DNA of 64,000 bases from Amnibacterium flavum (GTDB taxonomy: Bacteria > Actinomycetota > Actinomycetes > Actinomycetales > Microbacteriaceae), in NCBI RefSeq assembly GCF_003097495.1, contig NZ_QEOP01000001.1, positions 620,001 to 684,000 of the forward strand, read 5' to 3'. Each line of letters opens with the position of its first letter. The stretch's first letter is position 1. Under the pieces are notes generated by a model. The model ran no database searches and had not been told where the DNA came from. It saw only the letters and a program-made list of their open reading frames with translations. The translations under genes and the position numbers were made by a program. This document shows positions 1 to 7,843 of this stretch, in pieces.

Positions 1-1
1 C

Positions 2-580
2 TTCCGAGAGCTCGGCGCACCCTCCGTCTTGGCTGTCGTCCGGGATTCGTTCGAGGTTCCCCTCGTCGTGAAGCCGGCTCGCGGTGGATCCGCCCAGGGA
101 GTCAGCATCGTGCGAGAGCCCGACGGACTGTCTCGCGCCATGGTCGAGGCGTACACCTACGGGGATGACGCACTCGTGGAGCATTTCATCGCCGGTACCG
201 AGATCGCCGTAGCGGTCATCGACGAGAGTGGCACTCCCCGCGCACTCCCCGCCGTCGAGATCGAGCCCGTCAGCGGCGATTACGATTTCGAAGCGCGCTA
301 CAACGCGGGGGAGACCCGCTTCTACACACCGGCGAGGATCTCCGCCGAGTCGGCGGCCTCTGCGGCCGAACTCGCTCTTCTCGCCCACAGAGCACTAGGG
401 CTCCGCCACTTGTCCCGGGTCGACATGATCGTCGATGAGGCCGGCACGCCGTGGTTCCTCGAGGTGAACGTGCTCCCCGGCCTCACCGAGACCTCGCTTC
501 TTCCCCAGGCTATCCGCGCCGACGGCTCCGAACTCGGCAAGGTCTACGCCCAGCTCGCCCAGACCGCGATCGGCAACTAG
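2..580 (+). CDS. ddl: D-alanine--D-alanine ligase, C-terminal part (5' truncated by window edge)
   Basis: The reading frame is open from base 2, so the N-terminal part lies outside the window; about 192 C-terminal residues are present. What remains is an ATP-grasp domain: an early VVKPARGGSAQGV segment with the nucleotide-binding Lys, and a late WFLEVNVLPGLTETS segment with the metal-binding Glu and Asn typical of D-Ala-D-Ala ligases. The enzyme joins two D-alanines for the peptidoglycan stem peptide in the cytoplasm. The gene ends at TAG and a long palindrome containing a parS site follows 12 bases later, which could also terminate its transcript. Another ATP-grasp ligase is possible because the N-terminal domain is missing. 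Confidence 0.85.
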   Translation, partial: FRELGAPSVLAVVRDSFEVPLVVKPARGGSAQGVSIVREPDGLSRAMVEAYTYGDDALVEHFIAGTEIAVAVIDESGTPRALPAVEIEPVSGDYDFEARYNAGETRFYTPARISAESAASAAELALLAHRALGLRHLSRVDMIVDEAGTPWFLEVNVLPGLTETSLLPQAIRADGSELGKVYAQLAQTAIGN

Positions 581-592
581 CGACGCGACGCT

Positions 593-630
593 CGCTCCTG
601 GGGTGTTTCACGTGAAACACCTCAGGAGCG
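593..630. other. parS: parS site 1 inside a 38-bp palindrome
   Basis: Bases 604-619 read TGTTTCACGTGAAACA, the perfect 16-bp ParB-binding site. The symmetry continues outwards to 593 and 630 with a single G/T imperfection (601 against 622), which would be a G-U pair in RNA. The whole element could fold as a 19-bp stem downstream of the ligase gene. ParB loading here is known for the family; a terminator role is inference. Confidence 0.93.
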
Positions 631-782
631 GTACGGCCCTCTGCGTGGTGCTCCGCGAGAATCGCAGGGGCGCCGCGGCGCCAAGCAATGGTGGAGACGA
701 CCCGATTGTCTCGTCAGACCATGTTGCCGCGGGGGAGTACCGGTCCAGGCTCCCGCCAGCAGGGGCGGGCGGACGAGCCGCG

Positions 783-798
783 TGTTTCACGTGAAACA
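783..798. other. parS: parS site 2 (perfect)
   Basis: TGTTTCACGTGAAACA, identical to the conserved chromosomal parS 16-mer, lies 179 bp from site 1 in the spacer between ddl and the 3' end of parB. The rest of the 581-846 spacer shows no gene, only a small GC palindrome (668-681). Confidence 0.93.
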
Positions 799-846
799 CC
801 TGACCTCACGCCGCGGGAGAGCGGCTCGCTCAGCTGCCGCAGGGGC

Positions 847-1809
847 TCAGCTGACTCCGTAGCCTTCGTCCCCGATCTCGCCGAGGATGCGGTTGAGGTC
901 GGCGATGGTCGCGAACTCGATCACGATGCTGCCCCTGTTGAGACCCAGCGACACCTTGACCCGGGTGTCCAGGCGGTCTCCGAGACGTTCCGCGATTTCA
1001 TCGAGCTGCGCGTGGCGTCGGCCCGCTGCTGTCGTGGCCTTCTTCTGCTTTCCGCCGCGCGCGGCACTGGCTTCGGCAGCACGGACGGAGAGATCCTCGT
1101 TGACGATCTTCTCAGCGAGCTCCGTCATGGCCTGGTCATCGTTCAGCGACAGGATCGCGCGAGCGTGCCCGGCGGAGAGCACTCCGGCAGCCACGCGCCG
1201 CTGCACCGGGTCGGGCAGCTTGAGGAGACGGATCGTGTTGGTGATCTGCGGGCGCGAACGGCCGATCCGCGTGGCGAGCTGATCCTGCGTGATACCGAAG
1301 TCGGCGAGCAACTGCTGGTAGGCGGATGCTTCCTCGAGCGGATTCAGCTGTGCGCGGTGGAGGTTCTCGAGAAGGGCATCCTGCAGCATCACGTCATCGG
1401 CCGTGTCGCGCACGACCGCGGGTATCGTGCGGAGTCCGGCACGCTTCGAGGCGCGAAGACGTCGTTCGCCCATGACGAGCTCGTACTTGGAGGTGCCCTC
1501 GACGCTTGCCCGCACCACGATCGGCTGCAGGACACCGTTCTCGCGGACGGAGACGACGAGCTCCTCGAGAGCTTCTTGATCGAATTCCTTGCGCGGCTGG
1601 TGCGCGTTGGGACGGATCTCGTCGACGGGGATGCTCACCAGCCTCGCGCCGGGCACGGCCACCAGATCGTCCTGACGCGGTGCATCTCTCTCAGCACTCG
1701 TGTTCGAGTTGGGGAAGAACACGTCGACGGGCCGTGCACGATCGTCTTCGGCGGTCGGGATGAGTGCGCCGATACCACGACCGAGACCGGTGCGCTTGGG
1801 TGCTGCCAT
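847..1809 (-). CDS. parB: Chromosome-partitioning protein ParB
   Basis: This 320-residue protein binds parS, hydrolyses CTP as a sliding clamp and recruits ParA to segregate the origin. The N-terminus has the basic GLGRGIGALIP motif that contacts ParA. The CTP-binding domain carries GERR (about 114-117) and ENLHR (148-152). A helix-turn-helix for parS follows at about 172-197, and the C-terminal dimerisation domain completes the usual length. Its ATG overlaps the parA stop codon by one base, so the pair is translationally coupled. Two perfect parS sites lie directly downstream. Confidence 0.97.
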   Translation of the reverse strand: MAAPKRTGLGRGIGALIPTAEDDRARPVDVFFPNSNTSAERDAPRQDDLVAVPGARLVSIPVDEIRPNAHQPRKEFDQEALEELVVSVRENGVLQPIVVRASVEGTSKYELVMGERRLRASKRAGLRTIPAVVRDTADDVMLQDALLENLHRAQLNPLEEASAYQQLLADFGITQDQLATRIGRSRPQITNTIRLLKLPDPVQRRVAAGVLSAGHARAILSLNDDQAMTELAEKIVNEDLSVRAAEASAARGGKQKKATTAAGRRHAQLDEIAERLGDRLDTRVKVSLGLNRGSIVIEFATIADLNRILGEIGDEGYGVS

Positions 1810-2729
1810 CAGGCGGGTGCTCCTCGTCGTGCGATTTCGGCTGCGGCCTCGAGGTAGGAGAGCGAGCCGGGGGAGTTGGTGTCGTAGCTGATGACGCTCT
1901 GCCCGTAACTCGGGGCCTCCGAGATGCGAACAGATCGGGGGATGAGCGTTGTGAGGGTCTCGCGCGGGAAGTGGTCGCGAACATCCTGCGCCACCTGGTT
2001 GGCGAGGTTGGTCCTCGAGTCGTACATCGTGAGGAGGATAGTCGACACCTGGAGTCGTGGATTGAGATGACGCTCGATGAGTTCAATATTGCGCAGGAGC
2101 TGGCTGAGACCCTCGAGCGCGTAGTACTCGCACTGGATCGGGATGAGGACTTCGCGAGCGGCGACGAAGGCGTTGATGGTCAGAAGGCCGAGCGAGGGCG
2201 GGCAGTCGATGAAGACGTAGTCGTACCCCGCGTCCTCGGCGAGATAGGCATTGAGAGCAGTACGGAGTCGCTGCTCTCGAGCCACCAGGGACACCAGCTC
2301 GATCTCCGCACCGGCGAGATGGATCGTCGCGGGGATGCAGTACAGGCCGTCGAACTCGGGGGAGCGCTGAACGACCTCCTTCATCGGGGAGTCGTTGACG
2401 ATCACGTCGTAGACGCTCACCGTGTCGGCGCGATGCTCCACACCGAGGGCGGTGGACGCATTCCCCTGCGGGTCGAGATCGATCACCAGAACCTTGGCGC
2501 CCGAGCGAGCGAGCGCCGCGGCGAGGTTGACGGTCGTTGTGGTCTTACCCACGCCGCCCTTCTGATTCGCGATGGTGAAGATGCGCGTCTCATTGGGCTT
2601 GGGCAGGGTGGTGATTTCGAGAGCGTGGCGGCGCCGGGTGATATCGGCGAGCTCGCGTGCCAGCGGAGTGCTGGCATCGAACTCGGCGGGCGCAGCGGAA
2701 CCGACGGCCCCGGCATCGGATTGTTTCAC
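1809..2729 (-). CDS. parA: Chromosome-partitioning ATPase ParA (Soj)
   Basis: This 306-residue deviant-Walker ATPase forms the nucleoid-bound gradient that moves ParB-parS complexes. The deviant P-loop KGGVGKTT spans residues 57-64, with the second Lys at 62, and DLDPQGNAS follows at 85-93. The chosen start is GTG at 2729, with AGAAGG six bases upstream. This GTG lies inside a parS-like sequence (2722-2737), so ParB binding could repress parAB. The 40-residue extension before the ATPase core is common in actinobacterial ParA. It is followed by parB with a one-base overlap. Confidence 0.96.
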   Translation of the reverse strand: MKQSDAGAVGSAAPAEFDASTPLARELADITRRRHALEITTLPKPNETRIFTIANQKGGVGKTTTTVNLAAALARSGAKVLVIDLDPQGNASTALGVEHRADTVSVYDVIVNDSPMKEVVQRSPEFDGLYCIPATIHLAGAEIELVSLVAREQRLRTALNAYLAEDAGYDYVFIDCPPSLGLLTINAFVAAREVLIPIQCEYYALEGLSQLLRNIELIERHLNPRLQVSTILLTMYDSRTNLANQVAQDVRDHFPRETLTTLIPRSVRISEAPSYGQSVISYDTNSPGSLSYLEAAAEIARRGAPA

Positions 2730-2737
2730 GTGAAACC
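2722..2737. other. parS: parS-like site over the parA start codon
   Basis: TGTTTCACGTGAAACC differs from the consensus parS only at the last base. It contains the GTG start codon of parA. Autoregulation of parAB through this site is an inference. Confidence 0.82.
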
Positions 2738-2774
2738 TTCTGCAGAGGGGGATGTAGTCGCGACCCCAGGGGGG

Positions 2775-3419
2775 TCACTCCACTCTAGCTCTGAAGACCC
2801 GGGTCGGCTCTGTCGGCATACCGTCGCCGAGCACCTCGACGCGCGCTTCACGAAGTCGGAACCGCGTGACGACCTTCGCAGCCGCGGCGATCTCCGCCTC
2901 GACTGTCGCGCCCTTGAGAAGGACCAGCTCGCCACCCGCCGACACGAGGGGGGCAGTGAGCGGAATCAGTTTGCTCAGAGCGCCGACAGCCCGAGCCGTC
3001 ACCACATCGAAGGACGCCTTCGGCGCCTCTTCGGCGCGGGCGCGGAGCACGGTCACGTTGTCCAGCTCGAGTTCCCGCGCTTGGGAGCTGAGCCAGTCCG
3101 TCCTGCGCTCCATCGGCTCGATGAGTGTGAAGGAGACGTCAGGACGAGCGATGGCGAGAACCAGCCCGGGCAGGCCCGCACCGCTTCCCACATCCGCGGT
3201 GCGGTCGTGCACCAGCGGCGCCAGCAGAGCGCAGTTCACGATGTGCCTCGTCCACAGACGCGGGAGTTCCAAAGGACCGATAAGGCCGAGTGTTTCGCCT
3301 TGGGACGCAAGCAAGGCTGCGAACCTTCGGATGTGCTCGATCTGGGCGCCGAAAAGTTCAGCGGCTAACGCCGGCTCCGGCTCGAGGTCGAACGACTCAG
3401 CCGTTTCACGTGGAACCAA
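2775..3419 (-). CDS. rsmG: 16S rRNA (guanine-527-N7)-methyltransferase RsmG (GidB)
   Basis: This 214-residue SAM-dependent methyltransferase modifies G527 of 16S rRNA; loss of the homologue gives low-level streptomycin resistance in other bacteria. The Rossmann SAM loop ADVGSGAGLPG is at about 75-85, preceded by LWTRHIVNC, which is characteristic of the family. Its start is a TTG one base after the jag stop codon, with no clear Shine-Dalgarno, suggesting translation by re-initiation. A degenerate parS (3402-3417) lies over the first codons. It forms part of a run rnpA-yidD-yidC-jag-rsmG-parA-parB. Confidence 0.94.
   Translation of the reverse strand: MVPRETAESFDLEPEPALAAELFGAQIEHIRRFAALLASQGETLGLIGPLELPRLWTRHIVNCALLAPLVHDRTADVGSGAGLPGLVLAIARPDVSFTLIEPMERRTDWLSSQARELELDNVTVLRARAEEAPKASFDVVTARAVGALSKLIPLTAPLVSAGGELVLLKGATVEAEIAAAAKVVTRFRLREARVEVLGDGMPTEPTRVFRARVE
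3402..3417. other. Degenerate parS-like sequence at the rsmG start
   Basis: CGTTTCACGTGGAACC keeps the TTTCACGTG core but has three differences from the 16-bp parS. It may be a weak ParB site or chance; the core repeats at several points in this cluster. Confidence 0.45.
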
Positions 3420-3420
3420 A

Positions 3421-3888
3421 TCAGCGGGTGAGAACGATGTGGCGGTCTCGGCCTTCGCCCTCCGACTCGGAGGTCAGGCCGCGTTCGCCGATGAGGTCGT
3501 GCACGATCTTGCGCTCGTACGAGGTCATCGGCTCAAAGTCGAATCGCTCGGCACCACCGTCGAGGCGAGAGATGGCCTCGTCGACGATGAGCGACAGCTC
3601 CCGGCGGCGCGCTTCTCGGCTGCCGCCGACGTCGAGCACGAGACGGGAGAACTCGCCCGTCCGGTTCTGCACGACGAGCCGGGTCAATTCCTGGAGCGCC
3701 GCCACCGTCTCGGGGTTGGACAGGAGCGCGAGGTCGCCTGGATTCTCCGAGTCGACACTGATCGTCGTCCGACCCTCTGTGACCTCGATGTCGATGTCAC
3801 CGCCGAGGTCGACGATGTCGAGAAGCTCTTCGATGTAGTCCGCGGCGATATCGCCTTCATCGACGGACTGGACAGCGGGATCGCTCAC
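3421..3888 (-). CDS. jag: Jag/KhpB-type RNA-binding protein (KH + R3H domains)
   Basis: This 155-residue protein lies next to yidC, as in most Gram-positives. Residues about 35-110 form a KH-like RNA-binding domain, and the C-terminus has an R3H motif with Arg126 and His130 separated by three residues (RKIVH). The N-terminal 20 residues are acidic. The Jag/KhpB family affects cell elongation and small-RNA metabolism in other Gram-positives; the role here is unknown. The GTG start overlaps the yidC stop (GTGA), indicating coupling. Confidence 0.9.
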   Translation of the reverse strand: MSDPAVQSVDEGDIAADYIEELLDIVDLGGDIDIEVTEGRTTISVDSENPGDLALLSNPETVAALQELTRLVVQNRTGEFSRLVLDVGGSREARRRELSLIVDEAISRLDGGAERFDFEPMTSYERKIVHDLIGERGLTSESEGEGRDRHIVLTR

Positions 3889-4835
3889 TTCTTGACTCCT
3901 GCTTTCTTGGCGCGGTTCTTGCCGACGGGCTGCTGGCGCTGCACGGGCTTGGGTGCCTCCACCGCAGCAGCCTCTTCCTCGGGCGCCGCATTCTTGGGCA
4001 GTTTGCCCTTCTTGGCCAGGCGGGCCTCACGAGCCTTCGCCGCATCCGAACCCGGGGTCGGCATGTTGCGGATGACGAGGAACTGCTGGCCCATCGTCCA
4101 GAAGTTCGAGGTCAGCCAGTAGAACATGACGCCGAGCGGGAAGGTCACGCCGGAGAAGGCGAAAACGAGGGGGAGCAGGTAGAGGAGAATGCGCTGCTGG
4201 CGGTAGGTGGGGCTGTTCTTGGCCTCGGGCGACATGTTCTTCGCCATGATCTGCAGCTGGGTGATGAACTGCGACCCGGTCATGAGGACGACCATCACCG
4301 CTGCGATGATCCGCACCGCGGCCGTATCGGTGTTCACGAACGTGTCGTGGAGCGGCGCGATGCCGAACAGCGACGCATTGCCGAACTGCTCGGCCAGCTT
4401 CTCGTTGAGGAAGCCGACACCGACCTTGGCGTGCTGGGCGTCGTTCAGGACCGAGAACAGACCGAAGAAGATCGGCATCTGCAGCAGCAGCGGAAGGCAG
4501 GACGCGAGGGGGTTGGTACCCGTCCTCTTGTACAGCTCCATCGTCTCGCGCGACATCGCCTCACGCGAGAACTGGTCGCGCTTGCCCTTGTACTTGTCCT
4601 GGATCTTCTTCAGCTGCGGTGCGACCTCGAGCATCTTCCGCTGGCTGCGGATCTGCTTCACGAAGATCGGGATGAGCGCGGCCCGGACGATGATGACCAG
4701 GCCGACGATCGACAGCACCCAGGTGATGCCGGCGGCGGGGTCGAGGCCGACTGCCGTCCACAGAGTGTGGAAGGAGACCAGGATCAGCTCGATGGCCCAT
4801 TTGATGGGCCAGAGGACGGTTGAGATGGGATCCAC
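3885..4835 (-). CDS. yidC: Membrane protein insertase YidC (Oxa1 family)
   Basis: This 316-residue polytopic membrane protein inserts and folds inner-membrane proteins with or without SecYEG. Hydrophobic segments occur near 7-55, 100-130, 175-195 and 215-250, matching the five-helix Gram-positive Oxa1 core without the large periplasmic domain of Gram-negatives. The positively charged C-terminal tail (about 270-316) is rich in Lys, Pro and Ala and probably contacts ribosomes. The start is GTG at 4835, three bases after the yidD stop codon. Functional partners yidD and jag flank it in the same operon. Confidence 0.95.
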   Translation of the reverse strand: MDPISTVLWPIKWAIELILVSFHTLWTAVGLDPAAGITWVLSIVGLVIIVRAALIPIFVKQIRSQRKMLEVAPQLKKIQDKYKGKRDQFSREAMSRETMELYKRTGTNPLASCLPLLLQMPIFFGLFSVLNDAQHAKVGVGFLNEKLAEQFGNASLFGIAPLHDTFVNTDTAAVRIIAAVMVVLMTGSQFITQLQIMAKNMSPEAKNSPTYRQQRILLYLLPLVFAFSGVTFPLGVMFYWLTSNFWTMGQQFLVIRNMPTPGSDAAKAREARLAKKGKLPKNAAPEEEAAAVEAPKPVQRQQPVGKNRAKKAGVKK

Positions 4836-4838
4836 GGG

Positions 4839-5147
4839 TCAGACCTTTCTCGTGGCACCGACGACGAAGCCGAACGGCGTTACTCGGTAGCGGAAGCGTC
4901 GACGACGTGGGATGTCATCGACACCGCCGGCTGCCCAGGGGTGACAGCGACACACGCGAGCTGCGGCGAGTGCCGAGCCGACCGTGGCGCCGTGCTCTTG
5001 TACTGCCTCGAGGGCGTACTGAGAACAGGAGGGGTAGTAACGGCAGACATCGCCGTAGAGAGGAGAGACGACGGCGCGGTATCCCCTGAGGAGGAGCACG
5101 AGCAGATTGCGGGGGAGGAGTATCACCGCATCGAAGATGCGTTTCAT
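4839..5147 (-). CDS. yidD: Membrane protein insertion efficiency factor YidD
   Basis: This small (102-residue) membrane-associated protein has the family-defining Cys-rich core YYPSCSQYALEA (about 37-48) and CRCHPWAAGG (65-74). It has an amphipathic N-terminus and assists YidC-dependent insertion. Its ATG overlaps the rnpA stop (ATGA), as is standard for the rpmH-rnpA-yidD-yidC block. Confidence 0.94.
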   Translation of the reverse strand: MKRIFDAVILLPRNLLVLLLRGYRAVVSPLYGDVCRYYPSCSQYALEAVQEHGATVGSALAAARVCRCHPWAAGGVDDIPRRRRFRYRVTPFGFVVGATRKV

Positions 5148-5479
5148 TTCATGCTCCCCATCGCAGCGGCCTCGATCTCGTGATGGAGGCTAGCCCAGTC
5201 GGCTGAGACCGCGGCGGGAAGTGCGCGCACCACGACATCACGAGCCGGCATGCCCTGGTCCACCAGTGAACGAGCGATGGCCTTCATGCGACGGCGGACG
5301 CGGTTGCGCACCACGGCGCCGCCGATCTTGCGGGTGATGATGAAGCCGAAGCGCGGGACGCCGGCGGTCGACGGGGACACAACGGACACCACGGCGAACT
5401 TGCCCGCGGTGCGGCGCCCTCGGCGCGACACCCGGCGATAGTCCGAGCCGGCGATGATCCGGTTCGCCCGCGTCAACAC
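5144..5479 (-). CDS. rnpA: Ribonuclease P protein component
   Basis: This 111-residue basic protein joins the RNase P RNA to cleave tRNA 5' leaders. The RNR-type signature is visible as VVRNRVRRRMKAIAR (about 55-69), with the usual N-terminal aromatic and basic RNA-binding cleft. The start is GTG at 5479, 13 bases after the rpmH stop. It overlaps yidD by four bases. Confidence 0.94.
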   Translation of the reverse strand: MLTRANRIIAGSDYRRVSRRGRRTAGKFAVVSVVSPSTAGVPRFGFIITRKIGGAVVRNRVRRRMKAIARSLVDQGMPARDVVVRALPAAVSADWASLHHEIEAAAMGSMK

Positions 5480-5492
5480 GCCGCGTCAGCGA

Positions 5493-5630
5493 CTACGCGG
5501 AGAGTTCGGTACGACCCTTGCGGCGGCGAGCACCGAGGATCGCGCGTCCGGCGCGAGTGCGCATGCGGAGGCGGAAGCCGTGCACCTTGGCGCGGCGGCG
5601 GTTGTTCGGCTGAAAAGTTCTCTTGCTCAT
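5493..5630 (-). CDS. rpmH: 50S ribosomal protein L34
   Basis: This is a 45-residue, extremely basic protein beginning [20 protein letters not shown] and ending in [11 protein letters not shown], the standard L34 sequence. It has its own promoter (5728-5756) with a leader of roughly 90 bases. It heads the minus-strand block that runs divergently from dnaA. Confidence 0.97.
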   Translation of the reverse strand: MSKRTFQPNNRRRAKVHGFRLRMRTRAGRAILGARRRKGRTELSA

Positions 5631-5727
5631 GGCATGCTCCAACAGGCTCAAAGAAGGCGGGTGCCCGCTCGACTTGCGACCTGGCGTAGCGACTCGGCGC
5701 TGCAGGCCGAGCGCGGGCAACTGGTTA

Positions 5728-5756
5728 AAAATACGCGTTAAGCACCACCGGGTCAA
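5728..5756 (-). promoter_or_regulatory. Probable rpmH promoter
   Basis: Read on the minus strand, TTGACC (-35, 5751-5756) and TATTTT (-10, 5728-5733) are separated by exactly 17 bases. This is a good housekeeping-sigma arrangement about 98 bases upstream of the rpmH ATG. Confidence 0.6.
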
Positions 5757-5857
5757 ACAGACCTCCGGCCGGGTTTCCACGTTACGTCCATCCCGGCGTC
5801 TCCAGGGGCGGCGAATCGCCGTATGCCCCGACGAGGATTTGATAAGAGCGGCGCGCC

Positions 5858-5873
5858 TGGTTAACGTGAAACA
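5858..5873. other. parS-like sequence upstream of dnaA
   Basis: TGGTTAACGTGAAACA has two differences from the parS 16-mer, both in the left half; the right half is perfect. It lies 122 bases upstream of dnaA and 50-70 bases upstream of a candidate dnaA -10. Binding by ParB is inferred. Confidence 0.5.
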
Positions 5874-5994
5874 CCCGGGATGGCTCGACCTCCCACCTGA
5901 GCACGGCTCCTCCCCGGGCGGTAAAATCCTCATCTCCCGGCTGGTCGAGCAGGGCGCCGCGCAGGCGATAGAGCGCTAACTCAACGGGAGCCCA

Positions 5995-7410
5995 ATGGCC
6001 GAGGCAGCACAGACCCGAGAGGTCTGGAGCGCGATGCTCGAAGCGCTCGGAACAGACGATCGGATCACCCCCCAGCTGCGCGGGTTCATCAACCTCGTCG
6101 AGCCCAAGGGCATCATGGCCGGCACGATGTACCTCGAGGTCCCGAACGATCTCACACGGGGGATGCTCGAGCAGCGCATCCGGGTCCCCCTTCTCAACGC
6201 CATCGCCTCGCTCGACCCCGGGCTCGAGATCGCGAACTTCGCCATCGTCGTGAATCCCGACATCGACACCACTCCGGTCGTGTCCGTCGCGGATTCTCCG
6301 GAACCCCACTACATCGAGAGCCCCGTCCAGACGGTGAGCGAGCAGGGCAGCCCCGTCGCCCGCGGTGAGACCCGTCTCAACAGCAAGTACAACTTCGACA
6401 ACTTCGTCATCGGGGCATCGAATCGGTTCGCCCACGCGGCAGCGGTCGCCGTCGCGGAGGCGCCGGCCAAGGCTTACAACCCCCTCTTCATCTACGGCGA
6501 CTCCGGTCTCGGCAAGACCCACCTCCTGCACGCGATCGGCCACTACGCCGTCAATCTGTATCCCGGCATCCGCGTCCGCTACGTGAGCTCCGAGGAATTC
6601 ACCAACGACTTCATCAACTCGATCGCGACGAACCGTGCCTCCCTCTTCCAGGCCCGGTACCGCGACGTTGACGTTCTCCTCATCGACGACATCCAGTTCC
6701 TCCAGGGCAAGGACTCCACTCAGGAGGCCTTCTTCCACACCTTCAATACGCTGCACGACCACAACAAGCAGGTGGTCATCACCAGCGACCTGCCACCCAA
6801 GCACCTCACGGGCTTCGAGGACCGCATGCGCTCCCGCTTCGAGTGGGGGCTGATCACCGACGTCCAGGCGCCCGACCTCGAGACCCGCATCGCGATCCTC
6901 CGCAAGCGTGCCCAGAGCGACAAGCTGCAGGTGCCCGACGACATCCTCGAGTTCATGGCGTCGAAGGTGTCGAGCAACATCCGGGAGCTCGAGGGCACGC
7001 TGATCCGCGTCACCGCGTTCGCGAGCCTCAATCGGACACCCGTCGATATGGCCCTGGTGCAGACCGTTCTGAAGGATCTGATCACCCTCGATGCGGACAA
7101 CGTCATCGCGCCGGTCGACATCATCAATCACACGGCGGACTACTTCAAGCTCAGCGTCGACGACCTCTACGGGGCATCACGGTCTCAGGCGATCGCCACC
7201 GCTCGACAGATCGCCATGTACCTCTGCCGTGAGCTGACGAATCTCTCGCTTCCGAAGATCGGTCAGCTGTTCGGTGGTCGCGACCACACGACGGTGATGT
7301 ACGCCAACAAGAAGATCAGCGAGCTCATGAAGGAGCGTCGTTCGATCTACAACCAGGTGACCGAGCTCACAAGCCGGATCAAGCAGAATCACCGCTACTC
7401 GCGCGGCTGA
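5995..7410 (+). CDS. dnaA: Chromosomal replication initiator protein DnaA
   Basis: This 471-residue AAA+ initiator binds DnaA boxes and melts oriC. Domain I covers about 1-85 and a variable linker about 86-130. The AAA+ core has Walker A GDSGLGKT (168-175) and Walker B LLIDDIQF (228-235). The C-terminal DNA-binding domain carries the signature GGRDHTTVMYA (from 427), in which Tyr replaces the more common His. The ATG has GGGAG upstream. The adjacent downstream spacer has several DnaA boxes, as expected for an actinobacterial origin. Confidence 0.98.
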   Translation: MAEAAQTREVWSAMLEALGTDDRITPQLRGFINLVEPKGIMAGTMYLEVPNDLTRGMLEQRIRVPLLNAIASLDPGLEIANFAIVVNPDIDTTPVVSVADSPEPHYIESPVQTVSEQGSPVARGETRLNSKYNFDNFVIGASNRFAHAAAVAVAEAPAKAYNPLFIYGDSGLGKTHLLHAIGHYAVNLYPGIRVRYVSSEEFTNDFINSIATNRASLFQARYRDVDVLLIDDIQFLQGKDSTQEAFFHTFNTLHDHNKQVVITSDLPPKHLTGFEDRMRSRFEWGLITDVQAPDLETRIAILRKRAQSDKLQVPDDILEFMASKVSSNIRELEGTLIRVTAFASLNRTPVDMALVQTVLKDLITLDADNVIAPVDIINHTADYFKLSVDDLYGASRSQAIATARQIAMYLCRELTNLSLPKIGQLFGGRDHTTVMYANKKISELMKERRSIYNQVTELTSRIKQNHRYSRG

Positions 7411-7843
7411 CGCCCGAGTTCTCCACAGATTCCACAGGCTTTTCCCCGGGTTTCGGCCCATTCATGCCCATTGCGGGATGCGTTGGCGCGCGTACTGCAC
7501 AGCGTGTGCACAATCTGTGCATAAGTGGTGGGCGACACACCCTCAGCCTGTGGGGAACCGAGCCCGGCCTGTGGGAGTCGCTCGAGCGGGACTCGAGAAC
7601 CTGCACTCCGGGCCCGACCTTCTCCCGGCCGAACCCACATCTTTCATGGTTGTAGTTCCCATACCGGCATTGGTCAGAAGCCGATCCGTCCACACAATCC
7701 ACATGCGTTAAGAGTGTTCCTTTAAAGATCTATTTCTCTCTCTGCGACAACCTTGAAGGACGGGAGGGCTTCACCTCTGCGCGGTTCTGCCCGAGAGACG
7801 CAGCCGCTAGCATTGACCACCGGCAAGACAGACAGGGGTACGT
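7411..7843. other. oriC: Origin of replication (oriC), dnaA-dnaN intergenic region
   Basis: This 433-bp non-coding region between dnaA and dnaN holds box-like sequences. Plus-strand boxes are TTCTCCACA (7419-7427), GATTCCACA (7428-7436), CCGTCCACA (7686-7694) and CAATCCACA (7695-7703). Minus-strand boxes are TTGTGCACA (7505-7513), TTATGCACA (7516-7524, matching TTATNCACA) and TTCCCCACA (7549-7557). A relatively AT-rich tract at about 7706-7745 may be the unwinding element. The dnaN ribosome-binding site lies at the end. Position, boxes and AT tract together make the origin call strong; individual weak boxes are uncertain. Confidence 0.9.

Larger units (their letters stand above)
5631..5994. 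other. rpmH-dnaA divergent intergenic region
   Basis: This 364-bp spacer holds the rpmH promoter, a parS-like sequence at 5858-5873, and a possible dnaA -10 element TAAAAT at 5922-5927 with a weak -35. The dnaA start follows a GGGAG ribosome-binding site. I saw no gene and no convincing DnaA box in it. Confidence 0.6.

Noticed and set aside
603-799. Two overlapping frames on opposite strands both beginning MFHVKH
   Set aside because: Both starts are simply the translated parS palindromes; the frames have no homology or good ribosome-binding sites.
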